Under the pieces are notes generated by a model. It was not told the origin of the DNA. It did no database searches and saw only the letters and a program-made list of their open reading frames with translations. A stretch of DNA of 64,000 nt from Mycolicibacterium insubricum (GTDB lineage: Bacteria; Actinomycetota; Actinomycetes; Mycobacteriales; Mycobacteriaceae). How positions within the stretch are numbered: the stretch's first letter is position 1; each line of letters starts with the position of its first letter. The stretch lies in assembly GCF_010731615.1 (NCBI RefSeq), contig NZ_AP022618.1, forward strand, positions 558,001 through 622,000, given 5' to 3'. The position numbers were made by a program, and so were the translations under genes. This document shows, one piece after another, positions 14,250 through 22,393 of this stretch.

Positions 14250-15032
14250 GTGTCGGCCCGTATCCTGCCCCTGCGTCTCGAGGCCTTCGAGCAATTGCCG
14301 AAGCATGCCCGACGTTGCGTGTTCTGGGAGGTCGATCCAGACATCGTCGGAAAAGACGAGCAGCTCGCCGATCCGGAGTTCGAGAAGGAGGCATGGCTGT
14401 CGATGGTCATGCTGGAGTGGGGATCCTGTGGCCAGGTCGCCGTTCGAGGGCGTGCGTCGCAGGATCTGACCGTCGACACCGACGCAACGGAGCCGTGCCT
14501 AGGATACGTCTTCTACGCACCGCCGCACGCGGTGCCGCGGGCGCAACGATTTCCGACCGGCCCGGTCAGCGCCGACGCGGTGCTCCTGACGTCGATGGGC
14601 GTCGAGGCCGGGCCCGATGACATCGGCATGCAGCAGGACCTCATCGCGGCGGTGGTTTCCGAGCTGATGCGTCGCGGTGTCCGCGCGCTGGAAGCGTTCG
14701 GGCGCACGGCCGATGCGGTCTCGGCGGGGGACCAGGGCCCGGGGGCCGGGATCCTGCCGGCGGATGCCGTTGCGGCCCTGGGTGATTGCTCTTTCGAGCG
14801 GTGCATGATCGACGCAGATTTCCTGCGGGGCATGGGTTTTACCGTGGTGGCTCCGCACCGGTTTTTCCCGCGGCTGCGCCTGGAACTCGACAAGGGCCTG
14901 GGCTGGAAGGCCGAGGTGGAGGCGGCGCTGGAACGCCTGCTGGACAGCACCCGGCTGGAGCAGCCGGTGGGGGCGGCGTCAGCTGCCGCTGGCGCGCCCG
15001 GCCTGCTCGACCGACATCTCGTGGGCGAGTAG
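14250..15032 (+). CDS. Conserved hypothetical protein, Rv3916c-like (possible GNAT fold)
   Basis: The 260-aa product matches in position the mycobacterial gene between parB and cwlM. It starts with GTG at 14250 (MSARILPLRLEAFEQLPKHA). The stretch CVFWEVDP, then KEAWLSMVMLEWGSCG and LGYVFYAPPHAVPRA resembles a GNAT-type acetyltransferase core, but I cannot see a clear acetyl-CoA loop, so the enzyme call is tentative. The C-terminal part contains DFLRGMGFTVVAPHRFFPRL. The gene converges on cwlM and their 3' ends overlap by 54 bp. No substrate or pathway can be stated. Confidence 0.8.
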   Translation: MSARILPLRLEAFEQLPKHARRCVFWEVDPDIVGKDEQLADPEFEKEAWLSMVMLEWGSCGQVAVRGRASQDLTVDTDATEPCLGYVFYAPPHAVPRAQRFPTGPVSADAVLLTSMGVEAGPDDIGMQQDLIAAVVSELMRRGVRALEAFGRTADAVSAGDQGPGAGILPADAVAALGDCSFERCMIDADFLRGMGFTVVAPHRFFPRLRLELDKGLGWKAEVEAALERLLDSTRLEQPVGAASAAAGAPGLLDRHLVGE

Positions 15033-16202
15033 CTCGGCGAAGGTGAACGTCCCGGTGGGCCGGTCGTTCTTGCCCAGCAGGTAGAGCCGTTTGACCGCCG
15101 CCAGGATGCCCTCGGCGATGGCGTCCCGCGTCTGCGGGGTGACCAGCAGGGCCCGGTCCCGGGGGTTGGTGAGATAGCCGACGTCGACCTGGACGCTGGG
15201 CATCCTGGTGCGCCGCAACAGATCCCAGGTACGCCCGTGCGTCCGGCAGTCCCGCAGCCCGGTGCGGGCCGCGACCTCCCGCTGGATGAAATCGGCCAGA
15301 TTGCGGCCCAGCGTGGACACCGATCCCTGGGCGGTCCCGAAGTAGAATGAGGCGACCCCGTTGGCGGTCGGCGTCGGGTGGGTGGCGCAGCGCAGGGCGA
15401 TCATCAGGTCGGCTCCGACGTCGTTGGCGACGGCGGCGCGCTCGGCATTGGACGGGCTGTGGTTGGCCGGGCGGGACACGAAGATCTCCATGCCGATGGC
15501 GGTCATCCGGCCCTCGAGCCGACTGGCCAGATCCCATAGGATGTCGGCCTCGCTGATCGGTCCGCCGGGTCCCTGCATGATCAGGCCGTGATCGCTGCCG
15601 CCACGGCCCGGGTCGATGATGATCCGCTTGCCGGACAGCTTCGGGCCGGACTGGCGCACCATCTCCTCGGAGTTGATCGCGTGCAGCGAGCCGCCGGACA
15701 CTCGGGAGGACAGGAAGTAAAGCGAGCGCAGGGTTTCCGGCCCGCAGATGCCGTCGGCGGCCAGGCCGTACTCCCGCTGGTACGACATCAGCGCGTTGTG
15801 GCTCTGCAGCCCGAAGTAGCCGTCGACGAGCGCGGTGTAGAAGCCGAGATCCTGCAACCGGTGCTGCAGCGTGGCGACATCGTCGCCGTACATCGGGGCG
15901 CCGAACTGGTGCGCCAGCACCCGAGCCCCCAGGCGGTACGAGGCCTCCTTGAGCGCCCGAAAGGTCGCGCTGCCCACGATGCCGTCGACCAGCAGGCCGC
16001 GGCGCTGCTGGAAGGCCCGGACGGCATGGTCGAGCTCGGTGTCGAACACGTCCAGCGCGACGTGCCGGCCGGTGACCATCTCGGCGTCCGGATTGTCCAG
16101 CAGGCCCAGGGACAGTAGAGCCTCGCGGATGCCGATGACGGCCGCACCGCGGTCACCGAGGCGCAACTGATCCTCGGAGTCTCCGCGAGAGGGACTCGGC
16201 AT
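14979..16202 (-). CDS. cwlM: CwlM, non-catalytic amidase-fold regulator of peptidoglycan synthesis
   Basis: The protein is 407 aa (406 in M. tuberculosis). CwlM is an essential cytoplasmic protein that, when phosphorylated by PknB, stimulates MurA (established for mycobacteria). Two peptidoglycan-binding-like repeats (LRLGDRGAAVIGIREALLSL, and ATLQHRLQDLGFYTALVDGY) precede an amidase_3 domain. In true amidases the zinc ligands lie in DPGHGG and SIHAN-type motifs; here they read DPGRGGSDHG and IALRCATHP, so both histidines are replaced by arginine. ATG at 16202 fits the family start; a GTG at 16220 would add six residues. The gap to trxA (16203-16358) is empty. Confidence 0.94.
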   Translation of the reverse strand: MPSPSRGDSEDQLRLGDRGAAVIGIREALLSLGLLDNPDAEMVTGRHVALDVFDTELDHAVRAFQQRRGLLVDGIVGSATFRALKEASYRLGARVLAHQFGAPMYGDDVATLQHRLQDLGFYTALVDGYFGLQSHNALMSYQREYGLAADGICGPETLRSLYFLSSRVSGGSLHAINSEEMVRQSGPKLSGKRIIIDPGRGGSDHGLIMQGPGGPISEADILWDLASRLEGRMTAIGMEIFVSRPANHSPSNAERAAVANDVGADLMIALRCATHPTPTANGVASFYFGTAQGSVSTLGRNLADFIQREVAARTGLRDCRTHGRTWDLLRRTRMPSVQVDVGYLTNPRDRALLVTPQTRDAIAEGILAAVKRLYLLGKNDRPTGTFTFAELLAHEMSVEQAGRASGS

Positions 16203-16358
16203 TTCACGCCCTTCGGTCACGGGTGCTGGACGGCCGGTTGGCCTGTCGTTGGCGCAAGCCGGTCAGTCGCAATTGTCGCAGACGGGCAGCGAAATTCCGA
16301 AACTACCGGTGACGACATCGCATCGAATAGCGCTCCGTCGGGCGACGGCGCGGCGACG

Positions 16359-16676
16359 TCAGAGGGCGTCGGCCAACTCCCGCAGCAGGGCGGCCTTGCC
16401 CTTCGCGCCGACGATCCGCTTCACCGGCTTGCCGTCGCGGAACAGGATCATCGTCGGGATCGAGACGACCTGGAACGCCTGGGCGCTGTCCGGGTTGGCA
16501 TCCACGTCGAGCTTCGCGACGGTCAGCTCCCCGGCCTTGTCGGCGGCGATCTCCTCGAGCACCGGGGCGACCATCTTGCACGGGCCGCACCAGGTGGCCC
16601 AAAAGTCGACAAGTACCGGGGTGCTGCTCTCCAGAACCTCGGTGCGGAAGGTGCTGTCGGTTACGGTCACGGTCAT
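16359..16676 (-). CDS. trxA: Thioredoxin
   Basis: This 105-aa thioredoxin has the active site [13 protein letters not shown] at residues 27-39 and the cis-proline segment [14 protein letters not shown]. It reduces protein disulfides using electrons from TrxB. The ATG at 16676 overlaps the trxB stop as ATGA, so the two are translationally coupled. The same reading frame stays open far upstream through trxB in another frame, but that extension is not coding. It corresponds to Rv3914 (trxC) of M. tuberculosis. Confidence 0.96.
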   Translation of the reverse strand: MTVTVTDSTFRTEVLESSTPVLVDFWATWCGPCKMVAPVLEEIAADKAGELTVAKLDVDANPDSAQAFQVVSIPTMILFRDGKPVKRIVGAKGKAALLRELADAL

Positions 16677-17668
16677 TTCTCGGCTCCAATCAGATCGGTA
16701 TCGGTCCCGGCGGGTTCGGCATGTTCGGCGTGTTCGGCCAGCCAGCGCTCGGCGTCGATCGCGGCGGCACAGCCGCTGCCGGCGGCGGTGATGGCCTGGC
16801 GATAGGTGCGGTCCACCAGGTCGCCCGCCGCGAAGACGCCCTCGACGGACGTCTCGGTGCTGCCCGGGCGGGTCAGCACGTAGCCGTCGGGGTCGTGGTC
16901 GACCACGTCGGCGACGAGTTCGGAGCGGGGGTCGTGCCCGATGGCGACGAACACGCCGGTGACGTCGAGGGTGGAGTCCTCGCCGGTGACGGTGTTGTGC
17001 ACGCGCAGCCCGGTGACCGTTTCGGTGCCCTCGACGCCCAGCACGGTGGTGTTGGTGAGGAACCGGATCTTCTCGTTGGCCTGGGCACGTTCGAGCATGA
17101 TGCGGGACGCACGGAACTCCTCGCGGCGGTGTACCAGGGTGACGCTGCGGGCGAACCGGGTCAGGAACGTGGCCTCCTCCATGGCGGAATCGCCGCCGCC
17201 GATCACGGCGATGTCCTGATCCTTGAAGAAGAAGCCGTCGCAAGTGGCGCAGGCGCTGACGCCGCGGCCGAGGAGCTCCTGCTCGCCGGGGACACCGAGG
17301 TAGCGTGCGGCGGCACCCATCGCCAGGATCACCGACCGCGCCCGGAACGTGTCGCCGGCACCGGTGGTGACGGTCTTGACCGGACCGGTCAGGTCGACGG
17401 CCTCGACGTCCTCCATCTGCAGGTCGGCGCCGAAGCGCAGGGCCTGTTCGCGCATCTGGTCCATCAGTTCGGGGCCCATGATGCCGTCCTTGAAGCCCGG
17501 GTAGTTCTCCACCTCGGTGGTGGTCATCAAGGCCCCGCCAAACGAGGTGCCCTCGAACACCAGGGGTGCCAGCTGGGCGCGGGCGGTGTACACGGCGGCG
17601 GTGTAGCCGGCTGGGCCGGAACCGATGATGATGACGTTGTGAATCTGATCCTGGGCGGGGGAGCTCAT
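16673..17668 (-). CDS. trxB: Thioredoxin reductase
   Basis: This 331-aa FAD/NADPH enzyme reduces thioredoxin. It shows the FAD-binding motif [20 protein letters not shown], the redox pair in [14 protein letters not shown], the NADPH motif [19 protein letters not shown], and the final FAD motif [24 protein letters not shown] at 17668 is preceded by AGAAAGG. An upstream ATG at 17710 would add 14 residues unlike the family. The order trxB-trxA lies downstream of sigM-rsmA. In M. tuberculosis, trxB2-trxC occupies the same place. Confidence 0.96.
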   Translation of the reverse strand: MSSPAQDQIHNVIIIGSGPAGYTAAVYTARAQLAPLVFEGTSFGGALMTTTEVENYPGFKDGIMGPELMDQMREQALRFGADLQMEDVEAVDLTGPVKTVTTGAGDTFRARSVILAMGAAARYLGVPGEQELLGRGVSACATCDGFFFKDQDIAVIGGGDSAMEEATFLTRFARSVTLVHRREEFRASRIMLERAQANEKIRFLTNTTVLGVEGTETVTGLRVHNTVTGEDSTLDVTGVFVAIGHDPRSELVADVVDHDPDGYVLTRPGSTETSVEGVFAAGDLVDRTYRQAITAAGSGCAAAIDAERWLAEHAEHAEPAGTDTDLIGAEK

Positions 17669-17677
17669 GGGGACCTT

Positions 17678-17713
17678 TCTAGCGGGAGCCACATCTCTAG
17701 CGTGAGCCACGTC
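17678..17713. repeat. Short tandem repeat in the trxB leader
   Basis: Two adjacent 18-bp copies, TCTAGCGGGAGCCACATC and TCTAGCGTGAGCCACGTC, match at 16 of 18 positions. They lie 10-45 bp upstream of the trxB start codon, inside the 134-bp gap between trxB and the anti-sigma gene. This could affect expression of trxBA; no function is known to me. Confidence 0.6.
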
Positions 17714-17802
17714 GGCACGGTCTATATCGCTGTGGTCATGATGTCAAACACCAGGGTAGGGCGTGATGTTCCCGGTTCGCCGGGCGGTGCAGCCGCCTGC
17801 GG

Positions 17803-18339
17803 CTATGGCCGTTGGGTGAATGCGGTGGCCGCGAGCCGGCCGGTGTCGGCCGCACTGCAGGTCGGCGCGACCGCGACGGCGTCGTAGCTGTCCGGCTGGT
17901 CGCCGGCCAGCACCAGCAGGATCGCGTTACGCCCGGCGACCCGGATCTGGCTTCCGCCGAGGACCGGGGTGCCGCTCGGATAGCCCAGTCCGGTCAGGCA
18001 GGCCGCGCGCCGCCGGCCGTCACTCAACGGGCCCAGATCCGCCGGCTGATCCAGCAGATCCTGCAGCTCCGGTATCGGCAGCGGTACCCGGGTCGGGTCG
18101 ACGGTGATGTGTTGCAGGGAGGCGGGGGCGCCGTGCATCGACGCGCCGGTCGTGCGCAGCGCCATCGGAATCCCAACGGCCGCCGCTGCGACGACGGCGG
18201 CCGACCCCACCCAGGCGGTCGCCCGGCGCCGGGGTGCGTTGGTGCCGCGGGCGGCGTGCGTCGGCCCGGCGTGCGCGGCGGTGGCGCCGTCGGATGGGGT
18301 ATCGCCGGAGGATTCGGCCACGCTGGCAGTCTCGGCCAT
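17803..18339 (-). CDS. rsmA: Anti-sigma-M factor RsmA, short form
   Basis: The 178-aa protein lies 15 bp downstream of sigM and matches the C-terminal part of the mycobacterial anti-SigM factor (Rv3912, about 254 aa). A single membrane segment is at about residues 42-62 (AWVGSAAVVAAAAVGIPMAL). The extracytoplasmic part has the conserved RRRAACLTGLGYPSGTPVLGG and VAPTCSAADTGRLAATAF. The cytoplasmic segment is only ~40 residues, low-complexity, and lacks the helical sigma-binding domain present in M. tuberculosis; the space upstream is occupied by sigM. It is either a shortened regulator or one that binds SigM differently. Confidence 0.82.
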   Translation of the reverse strand: MAETASVAESSGDTPSDGATAAHAGPTHAARGTNAPRRRATAWVGSAAVVAAAAVGIPMALRTTGASMHGAPASLQHITVDPTRVPLPIPELQDLLDQPADLGPLSDGRRRAACLTGLGYPSGTPVLGGSQIRVAGRNAILLVLAGDQPDSYDAVAVAPTCSAADTGRLAATAFTQRP

Positions 18340-18354
18340 GGCCGGGATCGGCGT

Positions 18355-18906
18355 TCAGCGGGGGTGCGGTGCGGCATCGCGCAGCACGTCGGCCAGCCGC
18401 CGTCGTCCCCGGGCCCGCCGGCTCTTTACGGTGCCCTCGGCGATGCCGAGCAGCCGGGCGGCGCCGGCCACCGACAGGCCCTGGATGTCGACGGCCTCCA
18501 CCGCGCTGCGCTGCTCGGCGGGCAGCGTCATCAACGCACTGTGCACCGAGATCCGGGTGTCCGAGCGGCCGGTGCGGTCCGGGACCGCGCACATCCGCTC
18601 GTCGAGCACCTCGGTGCTGTGGGTCCTGTTGTGCCGCAGCCGGTCCAGACACGCATTGAGCACGATGCGATGGAGCCAGCTGCCCACGGCGGCCTGCTGC
18701 CGGAAGGTGGCCGCACCCCGGTGCGCCGACAGCATGGCCTCCTGCAGCGCATCCGCGGCGTCCTCCGGGTCGCGCACCAGGTTCACCGCCAACCGGCGCA
18801 GCCGCCGGTGGTGCCGGAAGTACAGCTGCGCGAACGCATCCCGGTCACCGGCCGCATGGGCGGCCAGCAGGTCGGCGTCACTGCGCTCACCGGGGATCGG
18901 GTCCAC
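18355..18906 (-). CDS. sigM: ECF RNA polymerase sigma factor SigM
   Basis: This 183-aa group 4 sigma factor starts with GTG at 18906. Region 2 includes AFAQLYFRHHRRLRRLAVNL and EDAADALQEAMLSAHRGA. Region 4 includes LPAEQRSAVEAVDIQGLSV and ARLLGIAEGTVKSRRARGRR, a typical DNA-binding helix. It is followed by its anti-sigma gene and trxB-trxA, as in other mycobacteria. In M. tuberculosis SigM controls surface lipid and ESX-related genes. Neighbouring mviN starts 64 bp away on the upstream side of the same strand. Confidence 0.94.
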   Translation of the reverse strand: MDPIPGERSDADLLAAHAAGDRDAFAQLYFRHHRRLRRLAVNLVRDPEDAADALQEAMLSAHRGAATFRQQAAVGSWLHRIVLNACLDRLRHNRTHSTEVLDERMCAVPDRTGRSDTRISVHSALMTLPAEQRSAVEAVDIQGLSVAGAARLLGIAEGTVKSRRARGRRRLADVLRDAAPHPR

Positions 18907-18970
18907 GGCGGCAGATTATCGCCGCCCAGCGCGTCGGGCACTTCGCTGCGGCCCGCCCTGTGGATGAAGC

Positions 18971-21900
18971 TCAGCCGGCCGCGTTCACCACGATCTCGGA
19001 GACCTCGGTCCGGTTCTTCCCGGCAGTGGTGCCCATCGTCGAAATCCACAGCAGCAGATCTGAGGTAGGCGCGGAGGCATCGACCTGAATCACGTTCTTG
19101 CCCGGCTTGAGAGTCACCGGCTGCGTCAGCGCGGTGGTGTCGTCCAGGGTGCCCGGATGCGAGTTCGGCGCGGACCGGACCTGCACCGCGGTCCCGGTGC
19201 TCGGGACCGTCACCGTCACCGTGCCCACCCGCGTCGGCGACGGCAGTTGCAGCAGCAGGCCGACACCGTTCTTGAAGTTCGGGAACGGTGTCGAATCGGT
19301 GTAGGTGTCGGTCGACCACGCGGAGTTGGGGTTGCCGTCGATCGCCTTGTCGGCGTCGCCGGGCATATCCGCTTCGCCCTCGGGCGAAAACACGGTTGCC
19401 CTAACGGGTTTGACCACCGCGCCGGTAGGTGCGTTCGGCTTCGCTGATTGCGACAGCGAGGGGGCGTTGGTGAACAGGGCGTCGTTGCCGGTGCCGCCGT
19501 AGACGTCACCCAGGATGGACCGGAGCCAGAAGAACAGCGACAGCAGCGCCACCAGCAGCACGGTGACGCCGATGGCCCCACCGATCAGTACGATCTGCCG
19601 CCGCCGCTGCCGCACCTCCTCGGGCACCGCCGGGCCGGCCTCGGGGGCAGCCGCGGGCGCCGAGGGCCGCGGCGGTTCGTCGGCGGCCGGGGCGACCGAG
19701 TTGAGCACCTGGGTGCGGTCGGCGATGGCGGTCGCCTGCTGCAGCAGGTTCAGCATCGTCGGCGCGGTCCGGATACCGCCGGACTGCTGGGCGGCGCGTA
19801 CCGCCGCGGCTGAGATCTGGAACGGGATGGACCGGTTGACCAACCGCGGTTCGATCGGCTCACCCGCGGCATCGGTGTCCGCAGGCAGCAGTCCGCTCGG
19901 GGCGCCGGTTTCCGGTAGCGGCCAACGGTCGATCAGCAGGGCATACAGGGCGGCACCGGTCCCGCGGATGTCATCCTCCGGGGTGGCGCCGGGCAGGGTT
20001 GCCGGAAACGCCAGCGCCACATCGCCTTCGATGCTGACCCGGAGTCGGGCGGGGTGATCGATGGATAGCGCGACGCCGGCCTTGTGCGCGGAGTCGGCAG
20101 CGGCGGCAAGGGCCTGGATGGCGCGCGCCCCGCCGAACGGTGACGGTGCGGTGGCGGCGACCTCGGCCAGCGAGCCGCCGCGGATCCACTCCGACACCAC
20201 CAGTCCGCCCTCGTCGGTCTCGGTGACGTCGAGGATCCGGGCGATGCCGGACCCGGTGATCCGGCCCAGTCGCTGGGTGCGCGCGAGGATGTCCTGCAGT
20301 TCACCGGCGGCCAGGGTGTGTTCGGGGTCGATCAGGGTCAGTGCGACGGGGCGTTCCAGCGCTGTGTCGACGGCCTGCCAGAACTGCAGCGGCGCCGGGC
20401 CGCCGTGGAAGGTCAACAGCCGGTACCGGCCGTTTCCGACGGTGGTGCCGGCCAGTTGGTGGGTCTCCTCGGGCACCGGCGGCTGCGGATCGGCGGACGC
20501 CCGGTCGGTCGCCTGTGGGTCAGCAGACCCAGAACCAACCGAAGGAGTGTCGGTCACCACGGTTCCTTTCGCCGCCCCAGGTTCCGCGGCGGCCGTCGGT
20601 GCAGACGGCTGTTCGGGTCCGGGTGGATGGTTGCGGTCAGAATACGACAGTGTGTCGCGGGAGGACGCGGACTCGGCGCCGCTCAGCGAGGCGACGACGG
20701 GTTCGGGCGCGGTCGCTGCGGCCCCGCGCCCGAGGCGGCGGGCAAGTAGCGCGCGGGCCGCCTGTGCCTCGGGAACCCCGGCGAACACCAGGACCGCGAT
20801 CACCACGGGGAGCATCACCACGCCCAGCACCATCAGCCTCAGCAACGAGCCCATGCCGCCGCCGTGTTCGGTCAGCGCGGACAGCCCGGTCACCCGATCC
20901 AGCGCGTAGCCGACAAGACCGGCCAGCACCGAGGCACCGACGGTGACCCACACGGTGCGCATCACCTGCCGGCCATAGAGCCGGCCGTGCGCCGGGCGCA
21001 GCGCGCGGCGTAGCAGCAGGTGCCCGAGAATCGCCCCGGCCACGAACCCCAGTCCGTTGGCCGCACCGAGGAACCCGGCGACCAGGTCCGGGTTGTCGGT
21101 GGCCAGCGGAGCCAGCAGCGACCCGACGATCTTGACGGCGGTGATGACGACGATGATCAGGATCGGGATCCAGGGCTGTTCGCGGGCGTAGAACACCCGC
21201 AACTGCAGCAGCACCATCGAATACGGGATCAGGGTGAACGCGGACAGTGTGATCGCCACCCCGAGGTAGTTCGCGTCGACGCCGCCGAACTTGCCGTAGG
21301 CGAACAGCGCCGAGCCGATCGCCGGTCCGGCGACCGTCATGAACGCGACGATCGGGATCAGGGTGATCATCTGCAGCCGGGTGGCCAGCGACAGGTCGGC
21401 CAGCACGCCGTCGGCGTTGTCGGAGGCGGCGTTGCGACTCAACCGCGGCATCACGACGGTCAGCACGGTGACGCCGATCATGCCGAACGGCAACATCAGG
21501 ACCAGCCATGTGTAGTTGTAGATGGCTGGGCCGGAAGCGGCTGCGGTGCTGGCGATCTGGTTCCCGATGACCAGGCCGAACTGGCTGATCAGCACGTAGA
21601 GCACCATTGCGGCGGCCATCGCCCCGAATCTCTTCAGGCGGTCGTCGATGCCCCACAGCGGACGCAGGCTGATCCGTTGCCGGCGGATCGCCACCAGCAG
21701 CACCGCGGTCTGGGCGACCACACCGAGGGTGGTGCCGATGCCGAGGACCAGCAGCTTGGTGTTGCCCATCCGGACGGGGTCGACGGAAAGTTCGCCCGGG
21801 ACCACCAGATACAGCACCAGGGTCAGGATCGCGACGAGATTGTTGACCACCGGCGCCCAGGCGGGCGGACCGAAGATGTTGCGGTTGTTCAGGATTGCCA

Positions 21901-22393
21901 TGTACACCGAGGACAACCCGTAGAAGATCACCTGCGGCAGAAGCAGATACGCGAACGCGGTGGTGAGAGGCTCGTTCACCTGCGGGTCGCGGCCCAGCAT
22001 CATCTCGACCAGCAGCGGTGCGGCGGCCACCGACGCGATGGTTGCCACCGCGAGCAGCGTTGTGGCGATGGTCACCAGGCGGCGGATGAAGGCGGCGCCG
22101 CCGTCGGGATCGTCGCGTTCGGCGCGGGCCAGCACCGGCACGAAGATCGCGGTGAAGGTGGCCTCCAAGACCAGGGCGGCAACCAGATTCGGCAACTGGT
22201 TGGCGACGGTGAAGGCACTGGAGAGGGCGGCGCCGAGGATCGCGGCCAGCAGCACGATCCGGATGAACCCGGTGATGCGGCTGATCAGGGTGGCGAAAGC
22301 CATGCCCCACGAGCGGGATACCACCGCGGCGTCGGACAGTTCGCGCCGCTGCGTGATCGGCCCGGAGTCGGGGGTTCGTGGTTGCGGCGTCAT
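18971..22393 (-). CDS. mviN: MviN/MurJ lipid II flippase with pseudokinase and extracellular domains (Rv3910-like)
   Basis: This 1140-aa polytopic protein has three parts. Residues about 25-545 form the MurJ-type transporter with some fourteen membrane segments (starts SRSWGMAFATLISRITGFIR). A cytoplasmic pseudokinase domain follows at about 645-880 (GNGRYRLLTFHGG, ERPVALTLIDPEHT) without an HRD or DFG motif. A single membrane span (IVLIGGAIGVTVLLVALLSL) leads to a ~180-residue external discoidin-like domain. In mycobacteria this pseudokinase, phosphorylated by PknB, recruits FhaA to regulate peptidoglycan precursor export. The ATG at 22393 overlaps the stop of the upstream DUF6049 gene. Confidence 0.95.
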   Translation of the reverse strand: MTPQPRTPDSGPITQRRELSDAAVVSRSWGMAFATLISRITGFIRIVLLAAILGAALSSAFTVANQLPNLVAALVLEATFTAIFVPVLARAERDDPDGGAAFIRRLVTIATTLLAVATIASVAAAPLLVEMMLGRDPQVNEPLTTAFAYLLLPQVIFYGLSSVYMAILNNRNIFGPPAWAPVVNNLVAILTLVLYLVVPGELSVDPVRMGNTKLLVLGIGTTLGVVAQTAVLLVAIRRQRISLRPLWGIDDRLKRFGAMAAAMVLYVLISQFGLVIGNQIASTAAASGPAIYNYTWLVLMLPFGMIGVTVLTVVMPRLSRNAASDNADGVLADLSLATRLQMITLIPIVAFMTVAGPAIGSALFAYGKFGGVDANYLGVAITLSAFTLIPYSMVLLQLRVFYAREQPWIPILIIVVITAVKIVGSLLAPLATDNPDLVAGFLGAANGLGFVAGAILGHLLLRRALRPAHGRLYGRQVMRTVWVTVGASVLAGLVGYALDRVTGLSALTEHGGGMGSLLRLMVLGVVMLPVVIAVLVFAGVPEAQAARALLARRLGRGAAATAPEPVVASLSGAESASSRDTLSYSDRNHPPGPEQPSAPTAAAEPGAAKGTVVTDTPSVGSGSADPQATDRASADPQPPVPEETHQLAGTTVGNGRYRLLTFHGGPAPLQFWQAVDTALERPVALTLIDPEHTLAAGELQDILARTQRLGRITGSGIARILDVTETDEGGLVVSEWIRGGSLAEVAATAPSPFGGARAIQALAAAADSAHKAGVALSIDHPARLRVSIEGDVALAFPATLPGATPEDDIRGTGAALYALLIDRWPLPETGAPSGLLPADTDAAGEPIEPRLVNRSIPFQISAAAVRAAQQSGGIRTAPTMLNLLQQATAIADRTQVLNSVAPAADEPPRPSAPAAAPEAGPAVPEEVRQRRRQIVLIGGAIGVTVLLVALLSLFFWLRSILGDVYGGTGNDALFTNAPSLSQSAKPNAPTGAVVKPVRATVFSPEGEADMPGDADKAIDGNPNSAWSTDTYTDSTPFPNFKNGVGLLLQLPSPTRVGTVTVTVPSTGTAVQVRSAPNSHPGTLDDTTALTQPVTLKPGKNVIQVDASAPTSDLLLWISTMGTTAGKNRTEVSEIVVNAAG

